DNA of 64,000 bases from Bacillus bingmayongensis. GTDB taxonomy: Bacteria > Bacillota > Bacilli > Bacillales > Bacillaceae_G. Positions 45,885 to 54,756 of this stretch are shown one piece after another; within the stretch, counting starts at the first letter, position 1, and every line of letters begins with the position of its first letter. The stretch is taken from assembly GCF_000299035.1 (NCBI RefSeq), contig NZ_JH921520.1:248150-312149 (forward strand), in the 5' to 3' direction. A model generated the notes under the pieces. The model was not told the DNA's origin, did not search any database, and was given only the letters and a program-made list of their open reading frames with translations. Made by a program: the position numbers and the translations under genes.

Positions 45885-46430
45885 ATGGCAATGCTAATTT
45901 ATCATATTGCAGTTACAGCGGATAACTTTATTGCAGATTTAGATGGTGATGCTACTGATTCAATCTTTTTATACGAAGGTGAACATGTCTCAGACTTTAT
46001 TACTGATGTTCAGCAATATGACGCAGTATTGATGGGGAGGAGAACGTACGAGTTTGGATTTCAATTTGGTGCTAAACCTGGTGAGCCAGGTTATTTTAAA
46101 GAGTTAAAGCACTATATTTGTTCAAATACTATGCAATTTGAATCGAGTGATAAAGTAGAACTTGTGAGAGGAGATGCAGTAGAGTTTATCAAGAACTTAA
46201 AAGTGAAAGAAGTTGGTAATCTGTGGCTCTGTGGGGGCGGAGAACTGGCTGGTTCGTTAGTTCAGCAAAAACTAATTGACCAAGTAGTATTGAAAATAAA
46301 TCCAGTTATAATTGGTGAAGGTATACCTTTATTTGGTAGCGTGAAACCACGTTTAAGTTTGGAATTAGTTGATTCGACACAGTATGTAAATGGCGTCATT
46401 AAATCAACTTACAATATCATTTATTCTTAG
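45885..46430 (+). CDS. DHFR/RibD-type reductase domain protein
   Basis: This 181-residue single-domain protein belongs to the dihydrofolate reductase/RibD C-terminal superfamily: VAVTADNFIAD at the N-terminus, DAVLMGRRTYEFG, NLWLCGGGELAGSL (nucleotide-binding glycines) and NPVIIGEGIPLFG. Bacillus relatives are YyaP/YwjB; the natural substrate is not known. The ATG at 45885 behind AGAGGAGGAA is chosen over a GTG start 17 codons earlier that lacks a site. The gene is monocistronic. The 45576-45884 gap shows no other clear gene. Confidence 0.8.
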   Translation: MAMLIYHIAVTADNFIADLDGDATDSIFLYEGEHVSDFITDVQQYDAVLMGRRTYEFGFQFGAKPGEPGYFKELKHYICSNTMQFESSDKVELVRGDAVEFIKNLKVKEVGNLWLCGGGELAGSLVQQKLIDQVVLKINPVIIGEGIPLFGSVKPRLSLELVDSTQYVNGVIKSTYNIIYS

Positions 46431-46447
46431 AAATCATCTACATTGCA

Positions 46448-46482
46448 AGGGAGGCTGTCGTTATATACAGGCTCCTTTTTTA
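46448..46482 (+). terminator. terminator after the DHFR-like gene
   Basis: The arms ggag-ctgt and acag-ctcc pair with an unpaired G on each side, followed by six T residues. Confidence 0.7.
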
Positions 46483-46564
46483 TTTTCTAGCTAGGTGACG
46501 TCCGTTTCGTGGAGAAGATGAAAACATGGTAAAAAAATTTCACCTTATAGTAATTACAATTATT

Positions 46565-46596
46565 CAATAATTTGTGAAATATTTCACAAATTATTG
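46565..46596. promoter_or_regulatory. 32-bp perfect palindrome, Rex-type operator
   Basis: The palindrome is centred between 46580 and 46581, and its core TTGTGAAATATTTCACAA (46572-46589) matches the Bacillus Rex (redox-sensing repressor) box. The inner TGTGA-N6-TCACA would also suit an Fnr/Crp-type protein. Alcohol dehydrogenase is a classic Rex target, with repression relieved when NADH rises. Confidence 0.75.
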
Positions 46597-46682
46597 TCAT
46601 AATTCAAACGCTTCTCTTTTCTTCTATTATATTAAGATGAACTTGTAAGAACTTTTTGTACCTATAACGAGGAGGCGTTTAC

Positions 46683-47705
46683 ATGAAAGCAGCAGTTGTA
46701 AATGAGTTCAAAGCGAAGTTAGAAGTGAAAGAAGTTCCAAAACCGAAAGCTGGACTTGGTGAAGTCCTTGTACATATTGAAGCATGTGGTGTTTGTCATA
46801 CGGATTTACATGCGGCACACGGTGACTGGCCAGTAAAACCGAAACTTCCATTAATTCCAGGGCATGAAGGTGTTGGAGTTGTAGAAGAAGTTGGAGAAGG
46901 TGTCACACATTTAAAAGTCGGTGACCGTGTTGGAGTACCGTGGCTATATTCAGCATGTGGACATTGTGAATATTGTTTATCCGGTCGTGAAACGCTTTGC
47001 TTAGATCAACATAATGCTGGTTATTCTGTAGATGGTGGTTATGCAGAGTATTGTGTTGCAGCAGCGAACTATGTAGTAAAAGTACCGGATAATTTGAATT
47101 TTATTGATGCAGCACCGCTATTTTGTGCAGGTGTTACAACATATAAAGCATTGAAAGTTTCAGAAGCAAAACCAGGTGATTGGGTAGCTGTTTTTGGGAT
47201 TGGTGGCCTTGGACATTTAGCTGTTCAATATGCAAAAGCAATGGGATTACACGTAGTAGCAGTTGATACTGTAGATGAAAAATTAGAACTTGCAAAAGAA
47301 CTTGGTGCAGATTTAGCTGTGAATCCGCTTAAAGAAGATGCAGTAGCATGGATATTTGAGAAAGTGAAGGGTGTACATGCTTCCATTTGTACAGCTGTAT
47401 CGAAACCAGCATTTGATCAAGCGTATCGCTCTGTTAGACGAGGTGGTGCATGTGTAGCTGTAGGATTACCTCCGGAAATGATGGAAGTACCAATCTTTGA
47501 TACAGTGCTAAATGGTGTGAAAATTATTGGTTCTATCGTTGGGACAAGAAAAGACTTACAAGAAACCCTGCAATTTGCCGCAGAAGGAAAAGTGAAAGCA
47601 ATTATTGAAACACGTCATCTTCATGAGATTAATGACATCTTCACTGAAATGGAAGAGGGAAAAATTAATGGGCGTGTTGTTATCGATATGAAAAAAGAAT
47701 CTTAA
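46683..47705 (+). CDS. adhA: zinc-dependent alcohol dehydrogenase, copy 1
   Basis: This 340-residue medium-chain dehydrogenase probably reduces acetaldehyde to ethanol with NADH. Catalytic zinc ligands are C38, H61 and C148, structural zinc ligands C92, C95, C98 and C106 ([15 protein letters not shown]), and the Rossmann motif is GIGGLGHL near 173. It resembles the Geobacillus AdhT/AdhA type. GAGGAGGCG is the ribosome-binding site. A Rex-type palindrome about 90 bases upstream predicts induction under oxygen limitation. A terminator separates it from the second copy. Confidence 0.92.
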   Translation: MKAAVVNEFKAKLEVKEVPKPKAGLGEVLVHIEACGVCHTDLHAAHGDWPVKPKLPLIPGHEGVGVVEEVGEGVTHLKVGDRVGVPWLYSACGHCEYCLSGRETLCLDQHNAGYSVDGGYAEYCVAAANYVVKVPDNLNFIDAAPLFCAGVTTYKALKVSEAKPGDWVAVFGIGGLGHLAVQYAKAMGLHVVAVDTVDEKLELAKELGADLAVNPLKEDAVAWIFEKVKGVHASICTAVSKPAFDQAYRSVRRGGACVAVGLPPEMMEVPIFDTVLNGVKIIGSIVGTRKDLQETLQFAAEGKVKAIIETRHLHEINDIFTEMEEGKINGRVVIDMKKES

Positions 47706-47715
47706 TATAGTATGC

Positions 47716-47747
47716 AAAAAGCTAGGGGGAAATCCTCTAGCTTTTTC
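47716..47747 (+). terminator. terminator after adh copy 1
   Basis: The arms aaaaagctaggggga and tcctctagcttttt pair around a short loop. Confidence 0.8.
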
Positions 47748-47865
47748 GATATGATATCCTATGAATTATCTTGAAAATTTTAAAATAAATGGTAGATTTA
47801 AGGATGTTCTTGTACTAATATGTAGATGAAAACCTTTTCAAAAACCGAGTGAGGGAGGAATTCAT

Positions 47866-48882
47866 TTGAAAGCAGCTGTTGTAAACAAATTTAAGGAAAA
47901 GTTAGAGGTAAAGGATGTTCCGAGGCCAAAGGCAGGAGCAAATGAGGTGCTTGTACATATTCAAGCATGCGGCGTTTGTCATACAGATTTACATGCGGCG
48001 CATGGAGACTGGCCAGTAAAACCGAAACTACCGCTAATTCCAGGACACGAAGGTGTTGGGGTGGTAGAAGAAGTAGGTGAAGGTGTTACTCATCTTAAAA
48101 TCGGTGACCGAGTCGGAATCCCTTGGTTATATTCAGCATGTGGACATTGTGAGTACTGTTTATCTGGCCGTGAAACACTTTGCTTAGATCAAAATAATGC
48201 TGGTTACTCAGTTGATGGTGGTTATGCGGAATATTGTATAGCGGCAGCTGACTATGTTGTAAAAGTACCAGAAAATTTAAGTTTTGTAGAAGCTGCTCCA
48301 TTATTTTGCGCGGGTGTAACAACTTATAAAGCATTAAAAGTATCAGAAGCAAAGCCGGGACAATGGGTAGCTGTTTTTGGAATTGGCGGCTTAGGTCACT
48401 TAGCAATGCAGTATGCAAAAGCAATGGGATTACATGTAGTAGCAGTTGACACAGTTGATGAAAAGCTTGAACTCGCAAAAGAACTCGGTGCAGATTTAGT
48501 TGTAAATCCACTTAAGGAGGATGCTCCGCTTTGGATTCATGAAAAGGTAAATGGTGTGCATGCATCTATTTGTACAGCCGTATCAAAACCAGCATTTGAT
48601 CAAGCCTATCGTGCAGTGCGCCGCGGTGGCTCATGTGTGGCAGTTGGTTTACCTCCAGAAATGATGGAAGTGCCGATTTTTGATACAGTATTAAATGCGG
48701 TGAAAATTGTTGGTTCCATTGTTGGCACGCGTAAAGACTTGCAAGAAGCATTGCAATTTGGTGCAGAAGGAAAAGTAAAAGCAATTATAGAAACGCGTCA
48801 ATTAGATGAAATAAATGATATTTTTACAGAAATGGAAGAAGGAAAGATTAATGGTCGTGTTGTTCTAGATATGACAAAATAA
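47866..48882 (+). CDS. zinc-dependent alcohol dehydrogenase, copy 2
   Basis: This 338-residue paralogue of the preceding gene has only seven differences in the first 60 residues. All zinc ligands and the GIGGLGHL nucleotide-binding motif are kept, so it should be active. It starts with TTG behind GGGAGG and has its own terminator. The Rex-type palindrome of copy 1 is absent upstream of it, so regulation probably differs. The arrangement indicates a tandem duplication. Confidence 0.9.
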   Translation: MKAAVVNKFKEKLEVKDVPRPKAGANEVLVHIQACGVCHTDLHAAHGDWPVKPKLPLIPGHEGVGVVEEVGEGVTHLKIGDRVGIPWLYSACGHCEYCLSGRETLCLDQNNAGYSVDGGYAEYCIAAADYVVKVPENLSFVEAAPLFCAGVTTYKALKVSEAKPGQWVAVFGIGGLGHLAMQYAKAMGLHVVAVDTVDEKLELAKELGADLVVNPLKEDAPLWIHEKVNGVHASICTAVSKPAFDQAYRAVRRGGSCVAVGLPPEMMEVPIFDTVLNAVKIVGSIVGTRKDLQEALQFGAEGKVKAIIETRQLDEINDIFTEMEEGKINGRVVLDMTK

Positions 48883-48914
48883 GTATAAAAGCTATAACAA
48901 TATAAGAGAATATA

Positions 48915-48954
48915 CAGTAAAAGGTCGGAGGAGATTCCTCTGGCTTTTTTACTG
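48915..48954 (+). terminator. terminator after adh copy 2
   Basis: The imperfect arms cagtaaaaggtcggagga and tcctctggcttttttactg flank a short loop. The remaining 48955-49183 shows no gene. Confidence 0.65.
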
Positions 48955-49183
48955 TCATTTAAAGGTATCTTTCCTAGTAGAAACGACACTGCTATAATGG
49001 AAAGATGATATGGAAGTTTCATCATATGTGGATGATGACTGAAACGTATTGATGATTTAGGGACAAGCTATTTCATAAGGGTTTAGGAAGTTAATTAGAT
49101 AATAACGGGTAGGATTTTTAAAGCTTACAATAAATATGAGATGAAACAACATTGTTTTTGTGCGATGTTGGAGGAGGAATAGA

Positions 49184-49675
49184 ATGGATTTACTACAACT
49201 ATTTAAATTACAAAAAGAATTAGATGACCGTATTGTAAAAGAACATGACTTACAACCAAAAAAATTATTAAAAGAAAAAATGTTAGCACTACTTGTTGAA
49301 ATTGGCGAACTTGCAAATGAAACACGTTGTTTTAAATATTGGAGCAAAAAGCCGGCAGCTGAGCGTGAAGTTATACTTGAAGAATATGTAGATGGTTTAC
49401 ATTTCATTTTATCAATTGGAATTGATTTAGGTATTGATAAGAACTTCTTATTTTATAAATGTGCTCAAACAAATAAAACACAAGTTGAAATTTTCTTAGA
49501 CACATATGCGAAAGTGATGCGTTTTACTGATCAGCCGTCCATTACAAATTATATTGAACTATTTACAAGTTACCTTCGCCTTGGACAAGCTCTTGATTTC
49601 GGGCAAGAAGAAATTGAAAAAGCGTATTTAGATAAAAACGAAGTGAACCATCAGCGCCAAACACAAGGGTATTAA
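49184..49675 (+). CDS. dimeric dUTPase-family protein
   Basis: This 163-residue all-helical protein is of the dUTPase_2/MazG-like superfamily. The metal-binding helices are visible: LVEIGELANETRCFKYWS provides the ExxE pair and EEYVDGLHFILSIG the later E/D pair. It hydrolyses dUTP to dUMP, limiting uracil incorporation. The ATG at 49184 is preceded by GGAGGAGG. A frame opening eight codons earlier lacks a site. It is followed 68 bases later by ysdC. Confidence 0.85.
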   Translation: MDLLQLFKLQKELDDRIVKEHDLQPKKLLKEKMLALLVEIGELANETRCFKYWSKKPAAEREVILEEYVDGLHFILSIGIDLGIDKNFLFYKCAQTNKTQVEIFLDTYAKVMRFTDQPSITNYIELFTSYLRLGQALDFGQEEIEKAYLDKNEVNHQRQTQGY

Positions 49676-49743
49676 GTTGATTTTTGGATATTTCAATTTA
49701 CTTTTGTATAATGAAGTGAATGAAGAAAAAGGAGGTATTGATA

Positions 49744-50829
49744 ATGACAAAGGTAGATGCGACATTGACAATGCTAAAAGAATTAACAGATGCACGTGGG
49801 ATTGCAGGTAATGAACGCGAACCACGTGAAGTAATGAAAAAATATATCGAACCGTTTGCAGATGAACTTTCTACAGATAATTTAGGGAGTTTAGTTGCGA
49901 AAAAAGTAGGGGAAGAAAACGGTCCGAAAATCATGGTAGCTGGTCATTTAGATGAAGTTGGTTTCATGATCACACAAATCGATGCCAAAGGTTTCCTTCG
50001 CTTTCAAACAGTTGGTGGCTGGTGGTCACAAGTTATGCTTGCGCAGCGTGTAACAATTGTAACGCGTAAAGGTGATGTAACAGGTGTAATCGGTTCAAAA
50101 CCACCGCATATTTTACCAGCAGAAGCTCGTAAAAAACCGGTTGAAATTAAGGATATGTTTATTGACATTGGTGCTTCTAGCAAAGAAGAAGCAATGGAAT
50201 GGGGCGTACGACCAGGGGATCAAGTTGTACCGTACTTTGAATTCCAAGTGATGAAAAATGAAAAAATGTTACTTGCAAAAGCATGGGATAACCGTATTGG
50301 CTGTGCAATTGCAATTGACGTGTTAAAACAATTAAAAGATGAAAAGCATCCAAACGTTGTATACGGCGTTGGAACTGTACAAGAAGAGGTAGGTCTTCGC
50401 GGTGCGAAAACATCTGCATATTATATTAAGCCAGATATCGCGTTTGCTGTAGATGTTGGTATTGCTGGTGATACACCAGGAGTAACAGAAAAAGAAGCGC
50501 AAAGTAAAATGGGAGACGGACCACAAATCATTTTATATGATGCATCTGTAATTGGACATACAGGTCTTCGTGATTTTGTTGTTGATGTGGCAGATGAATT
50601 GCAAATTCCATACCAATATGATTCTGTAGCTGGTGGTGGAACGGATGCAGGTGCTATTCATATTTCTGTAAACGGTATTCCGTCCATGGCGATTACGATT
50701 GCAACTCGTTATATTCACTCCCATGCGGCAATGTTACACCGTGATGACTATGAGAATGCAGTGAAGTTAATTGTAGAAGTGATTAAGCGTCTTGATAAAG
50801 AGGCTGTACATAATATTACATTTAACTAA
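49744..50829 (+). CDS. ysdC: YsdC, M42-family aminopeptidase
   Basis: This 361-residue dinuclear zinc/cobalt peptidase of the M42 (glutamyl aminopeptidase/deblocking aminopeptidase, TET-like) family shows [10 protein letters not shown], the bridging aspartate in AWDNRIGC, the general base pair in [10 protein letters not shown], the AVDVG ligand and the C-terminal SHAAMLH. It trims peptides in the cytoplasm. The ATG at 49744 follows AAAGGAGG; the frame extends eight codons upstream without support. It is convergent with a TetR gene. Confidence 0.92.
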   Translation: MTKVDATLTMLKELTDARGIAGNEREPREVMKKYIEPFADELSTDNLGSLVAKKVGEENGPKIMVAGHLDEVGFMITQIDAKGFLRFQTVGGWWSQVMLAQRVTIVTRKGDVTGVIGSKPPHILPAEARKKPVEIKDMFIDIGASSKEEAMEWGVRPGDQVVPYFEFQVMKNEKMLLAKAWDNRIGCAIAIDVLKQLKDEKHPNVVYGVGTVQEEVGLRGAKTSAYYIKPDIAFAVDVGIAGDTPGVTEKEAQSKMGDGPQIILYDASVIGHTGLRDFVVDVADELQIPYQYDSVAGGGTDAGAIHISVNGIPSMAITIATRYIHSHAAMLHRDDYENAVKLIVEVIKRLDKEAVHNITFN

Positions 50830-50860
50830 TAAAAAGCGAAGAGATTTCTTCGCTTTTTTA
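50830..50860. terminator. bidirectional terminator between ysdC and the TetR gene
   Basis: The arms aaaaagcgaaga and tcttcgcttttt are symmetric, with T-tracts for both convergent genes. The hairpin overlaps the last codon and stop of the TetR gene. Confidence 0.85.
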
Positions 50861-51481
50861 TATTTCAAAAGGTTTTTCTAATCCAGCAGCAGCGTGAGCC
50901 CCTAAAATAATTAACCTTGTTAGTTGCATTGCCATAAAGTGCGGCGAGTAAATCATCCCTTTTTTTAGCCACGATATAATCATTCCAAGATGAGCTCCTG
51001 TTACATAACTAATAAGGATATCGCGTGGAATCATGAGTTCTTCATCATTTGGTTGTGAAATGGATAAGCTTAACGTTAAATGTGTTTGAATTGTTTTCAT
51101 CATTTTATAAAAAAAGTTTCCTGCCGCTTTGTCGCCAAGCATGACGTTATAGAAGGTAGCATTTTCAGCGATGTGCTCAAATAGGGCTAGAAAAGTTGGA
51201 TGTGGGGAGTTAAATGTAAGCTGAAAATCTTCCTTATTATTCCTTTTGGGCCTAATTATTTCAGTGAGCTTTACTAACATTTCCTCGATACTTTTATCTA
51301 ATAAGTCATATTTGTCATGATAATGGCTATAAAAGGTAGCACGGTTCACTGGGGCACACTCAGCGATATGCTGTACGGTTACATTTTCAAATCCTTTTTC
51401 GCCTACTAAAGCGACAAAAGCATCCTGTATTAATTGTCTCGTTCGTTTTACACGCGGATCGTTTGTATTTTTAATAGACAT
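50858..51481 (-). CDS. TetR/AcrR-family repressor
   Basis: This 207-residue regulator has an N-terminal helix-turn-helix (about 10-58: RQLIQDAFVALVGEKGFENVTVQHIAECAPVNRATFYSHYHDKYDLL) and a helical C-terminal ligand domain like the TetR_C-type of YhgE/AcrR relatives. Divergent orientation to an efflux operon makes it the likely local repressor responding to the exported compound. AAGGAGAAA precedes the ATG. Candidate operators lie in the shared intergenic region. Confidence 0.85.
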   Translation of the reverse strand: MSIKNTNDPRVKRTRQLIQDAFVALVGEKGFENVTVQHIAECAPVNRATFYSHYHDKYDLLDKSIEEMLVKLTEIIRPKRNNKEDFQLTFNSPHPTFLALFEHIAENATFYNVMLGDKAAGNFFYKMMKTIQTHLTLSLSISQPNDEELMIPRDILISYVTGAHLGMIISWLKKGMIYSPHFMAMQLTRLIILGAHAAAGLEKPFEI

Positions 51482-51533
51482 TTTATTTCTCCTTGCTTAA
51501 TTTTTATTACTTAAACAACAAATATATAGTGTA

Positions 51534-51551
51534 ATGTTGGATAACCAACAT
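51534..51551. promoter_or_regulatory. candidate TetR operator
   Basis: An inverted repeat ATGTTGG-ATAA-CCAACAT lies about 50 bases upstream of the tetR start and before the efflux promoter. A second shorter one, GTTAAT-ATA-ATTAAC, is at 51688-51702. Confidence 0.5.
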
Positions 51552-51569
51552 ATATGACCAAATTGTCGG

Positions 51570-51597
51570 TTGTAGATTCAAAATAATTATTTATAAT
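51570..51597 (+). promoter_or_regulatory. promoter of the efflux operon
   Basis: TTGTAG (51570-51575) and TATAAT (51592-51597) are separated by 16 bases. Transcription would start about 170 bases before the first gene, upstream of the hairpin at 51622. Confidence 0.5.
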
Positions 51598-51621
51598 TAT
51601 AAACGATATTACTTTAGAAAA

Positions 51622-51680
51622 CAGCACCGGTAGTATGCAGGCAAAGAATTGTTTGCATAGCAAAAGGTGTGCTTTTTTTG
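51622..51680 (+). terminator. possible attenuator in the efflux operon leader
   Basis: AGCACC (51623-51628) pairs with GGTGTGCT (51666-51673), and inner TATG/CATA and CAAA/TTTG pairs extend the stem, followed by a T-run. It sits between the promoter and the first gene. A 16-codon frame (ATG at 51635, stop at 51685) runs through it, so translation-dependent attenuation is conceivable. Confidence 0.45.
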
Positions 51681-51777
51681 TTTAATGGTTAATATAATTA
51701 ACAATTAATCAATATAAACAAAAGAAGTGGACATAGTTTAGTAAAAAAATTATATGCGATATAAGGAGAGGAAAGCA

Positions 51778-52431
51778 ATGAATCAATTTCGAAGAATGCT
51801 TATCATTAATGTTATTACATTGATTGTATTAGTTGGTGGTGGCTTTGCTGGTTATTATTATTACAACCAAGCTGAAAATTACTTAAAAACAGATAATGCG
51901 AAAATCGATGGGAAAGTGATCCCAATCGCATCACCAGTAGCAGGGAAATTAACTGAATGGAATGCAGAAGTAGGCAAGAACTACAATGAAAATGATAAAT
52001 TAGGTTCTGTTTCTGTAGCAAGTCAAAATGGTGAGCAAACGATGGATGTAACAATTCCACATAATGCGACAGTTGTTCAATCAAATGCTACAACAAATTC
52101 TTTCGTAGCGGCAGGTAGTCCAATTGCGTATGCATACGATATGAGTGATTTATGGGTAACAGCAAATATTGAAGAAACAGATATTGATGATGTGCAAAAA
52201 GGTCAAGAAGTTGATGTGTATGTAGATGCCTATCCTGATACAATTTTAACAGGAAAAGTAGAACAAGTTGGGTTAACAACTGCAAATACATTTTCTATGC
52301 TTCCATCAAGCAACGCAACAGCAAACTATACGAAAGTAACACAAGTTGTGCCGGTTAAAGTTTCTTTAGATCATAGCAAATCAGTAAATATTGTTCCTGG
52401 AATGAATGTGACAGTTCGGATTCATAAGTAA
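51778..52431 (+). CDS. HlyD/EmrA-type membrane fusion protein (short)
   Basis: This 217-residue protein has one N-terminal transmembrane anchor (about 8-27) and a lipoyl/beta-barrel core outside the membrane: TDNAKIDGKVIPIASPVAGKL, then DLWVTANIEETDIDDVQKGQEVDV and PGMNVTVRIHK at the end. It lacks the long coiled-coil hairpin of E. coli EmrA, as is usual for Gram-positive versions such as B. subtilis YhbJ. AAGGAGAGG precedes the ATG. It is coupled with the MFS transporter gene 14 bases downstream. Confidence 0.85.
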   Translation: MNQFRRMLIINVITLIVLVGGGFAGYYYYNQAENYLKTDNAKIDGKVIPIASPVAGKLTEWNAEVGKNYNENDKLGSVSVASQNGEQTMDVTIPHNATVVQSNATTNSFVAAGSPIAYAYDMSDLWVTANIEETDIDDVQKGQEVDVYVDAYPDTILTGKVEQVGLTTANTFSMLPSSNATANYTKVTQVVPVKVSLDHSKSVNIVPGMNVTVRIHK

Positions 52432-52445
52432 GGGGGGAAGATAAA

Positions 52446-54200
52446 ATGTCCTCAGGTTTAATTGTAGGATATGCATTATTTTGTATTATCGTCTTCTTCC
52501 TTGTAAATCGTCTTTTAAGAAAGAAAAAAACGAACGCGGGAGAAGAACAAGTCCCAGCCGTAAGTAAGATAGAAACAAAGCAACTAGAGCAAGAGCCTTC
52601 CAATGTAGTCGAATTAGAAGCATCAAAACAAGAAACACAAAAGCAAGAAAGACGGAAACCGCAAATGCCAGTAGAGAATGTCAATGTAAAAGCCGTTGTA
52701 GCAGTATTAATTCTCGGTATGTTCGTTTCCATTTTAAACCAAACAATCATTAATGTTGCATTGCCTCCATTAATGAATGAGTTCAATGTATCAACTTCAA
52801 CAGCGCAATGGCTAATCACAGGATTTATGCTTGTGAACGGGATTTTAGTGCCAATTAGTGCCTTCTTAGTTTCACGGTTTACGTATAGTAAATTGTTTGT
52901 AGCAGCTATGCTCTTCTTTACAGTCGGCTCTATTATTTGTGCGTTATCTGGAAACTTCACAATGATGATGACAGGGCGCGTCATTCAAGCAGTTGGCGCA
53001 GGAATTTTAATGCCAGTTGGTATGAACATTTTCATGACTCTGTTCCCACCACATAAGCGCGGAGCTGCAATGGGATTACTTGGGGTGGCGATGATTTTAG
53101 CGCCAGCTATCGGACCAACTGTAACAGGTTGGGTTATTGAAAATTACAACTGGAACTTAATGTTCTACGCGATGTTCGCTATCGGTTTAATCATCACATT
53201 ACTATCTTTAAAATTCTTTACACTAACTCAGCCAGTTTCGAAAACAAAGTTAGATATGTTTGGCGTTATTAGTTCAAGTATTGGGCTTGGTAGCCTACTA
53301 TATGGATTTAGTGAAGCTGGAAACAACAGCTGGAGCAGTGCCGAAGTTGTGATTTCACTTATCATCGGTGTGATTGGTATAGCATTATTCATTTGGAGAG
53401 AGATGACGACGGATAACAAAATGCTTGATTTACATGTATTTAAATATCCAACGTTTACTTTTACATTATTAATTAATGCGATTGTAACAATGGCATTATT
53501 CGGAGGTATGTTATTACTTCCTGTATACCTTCAAAATATTCGTGGCTTTACGCCAATTGAATCAGGTCTCCTGCTTCTTCCAGGATCATTAATTATGGGG
53601 ATTATGGGACCGATTGCAGGAAAGTTATTTGATAAGTATGGTATTCGTCCATTAGCAATAGTTGGATTAGCGATTACGACATATGCGACGTATGAATTTA
53701 CAAAGCTATCAATGGATACACCATATAGCGTAATTATGACGGATTACATCGTTCGTTCAATTGGAATGTCATTCATTATGATGCCAATTATGACAGCTGG
53801 TATGAACGCATTGCCAATGAAATTAATTTCTCACGGCACAGCAACGCAAAATACGTCAAGACAAGTAGCGGGTTCAATTGGTACAGCGATTTTAATTACA
53901 ATTATGACGCAGCAAACAACCAATCACGTCGCAGATTACGGAAATATGTTAACAACGACAAATCCCATTTTAGTTGATAAAGTACACGGAATGGGACAAA
54001 GTTTAGCAGCTGCCGCAGGATCAGCACAAGCTGGTGATGCGATGAGCTCACAGCTATTATTCGGACAAATTTCAAAGCTATCTGCAATCAACGGTATTAA
54101 TGATGCGTTCTTAATTGCAACTATATTAGCAGGTATTGCTTGGGTGTTATCATTCTTCTTACAATCAGGTAATAAATCAAATAGAAAAGCAGGGAATTAA
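52446..54200 (+). CDS. MFS drug:H+ antiporter, DHA2 (EmrB/QacA) family
   Basis: This 584-residue, 14-helix exporter has the DHA2 signatures LNQTIINVALPPLM in helix 1, the motif-C-like GVAMILAPAIGPTVTGWVI, and GTATQNTSRQVAGSIGTAIL near the C-terminus. Unusually it begins with an extra hydrophobic helix (about 4-22) and a charged linker of about 60 residues (RKKKTNAGEEQ to KQERRKPQ) before the MFS core at about residue 85. With the adjacent fusion protein it should export drugs or lipophilic compounds. GGGGGGAAG lies upstream of the ATG. Confidence 0.88.
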   Translation: MSSGLIVGYALFCIIVFFLVNRLLRKKKTNAGEEQVPAVSKIETKQLEQEPSNVVELEASKQETQKQERRKPQMPVENVNVKAVVAVLILGMFVSILNQTIINVALPPLMNEFNVSTSTAQWLITGFMLVNGILVPISAFLVSRFTYSKLFVAAMLFFTVGSIICALSGNFTMMMTGRVIQAVGAGILMPVGMNIFMTLFPPHKRGAAMGLLGVAMILAPAIGPTVTGWVIENYNWNLMFYAMFAIGLIITLLSLKFFTLTQPVSKTKLDMFGVISSSIGLGSLLYGFSEAGNNSWSSAEVVISLIIGVIGIALFIWREMTTDNKMLDLHVFKYPTFTFTLLINAIVTMALFGGMLLLPVYLQNIRGFTPIESGLLLLPGSLIMGIMGPIAGKLFDKYGIRPLAIVGLAITTYATYEFTKLSMDTPYSVIMTDYIVRSIGMSFIMMPIMTAGMNALPMKLISHGTATQNTSRQVAGSIGTAILITIMTQQTTNHVADYGNMLTTTNPILVDKVHGMGQSLAAAAGSAQAGDAMSSQLLFGQISKLSAINGINDAFLIATILAGIAWVLSFFLQSGNKSNRKAGN

Positions 54201-54217
54201 TTTCTCTGCTTTTTTTG
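54185..54217 (+). terminator. efflux operon terminator
   Basis: The arms aaaagcagggaa and ttctctgctttt are followed by more T residues. The hairpin overlaps the transporter stop codon. Confidence 0.8.
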
Positions 54218-54229
54218 TGCGCGTATATT

Positions 54230-54607
54230 TTAAGTGGACTGTATCGGCATGGACATTATGTGATAGAAAGTCACCCCAAGGATACCGACAGAAACCATGA
54301 TAATCCCCATAATAAGGATACCCTTAATTTTGTTACGTATCCCGCTTATACTAGCTAATACCCCAGCTACAGGGAAGATGCTCCAGTACATAGTAGTTGG
54401 TATAGGGATAAGTCTCTCCATATCGATTCCCATTCCCCAGAGAACAAAAGGCGTAGTTACAAGTGAGAAACAAACAAGTCCTGCTGCAACAACAAGTAGC
54501 TTGCGATGCTTAGCTCCTGCGACCATTAAAAAGATGCCCCCAATAATTCCAGATAATACTAGAACTGGCATAAATAAAATCCAAAGTAAGATTCCCACTG
54601 CTTCCAT
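54230..54607 (-). CDS. small integral membrane protein, unknown function
   Basis: This 125-residue hydrophobic protein has four predicted membrane helices (about 4-30, 37-58, 72-90 and 95-118), with few charged loops (AGAKHRKL, SGIRNKIKG). I recognise no family. AGGAGG lies upstream; the ATG at 54607 is at a spacing of ten. An earlier ATG in another frame is too close to the site. It is convergent with the efflux operon and unrelated to it by sequence. Confidence 0.7.
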   Translation of the reverse strand: MEAVGILLWILFMPVLVLSGIIGGIFLMVAGAKHRKLLVVAAGLVCFSLVTTPFVLWGMGIDMERLIPIPTTMYWSIFPVAGVLASISGIRNKIKGILIMGIIMVSVGILGVTFYHIMSMPIQST

Positions 54608-54720
54608 AGAACATAAACCTCCTAATTGATAAGTTATATTTTACAACATGAGGTTTATTTTGGATATTATTAAAAATATATGGATTTCGATAGAGTTTCT
54701 AGGTTTGAGAGATTAGAAAA

Positions 54721-54755
54721 ACAAATCGCCATTATATAATCATAATGGCGATTTG
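54721..54755 (-). terminator. terminator of CPBP protease gene 1
   Basis: The arms acaaatcgccattat and ataatggcgatttgt form a strong stem immediately after the stop codon in the minus direction. Confidence 0.8.
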
Positions 54756-54756
54756 T

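Noticed and set aside
52355-52984. 209-codon antisense frame over the efflux genes
   Set aside because: It spans two real coding regions on the other strand and has no start signal or family features.
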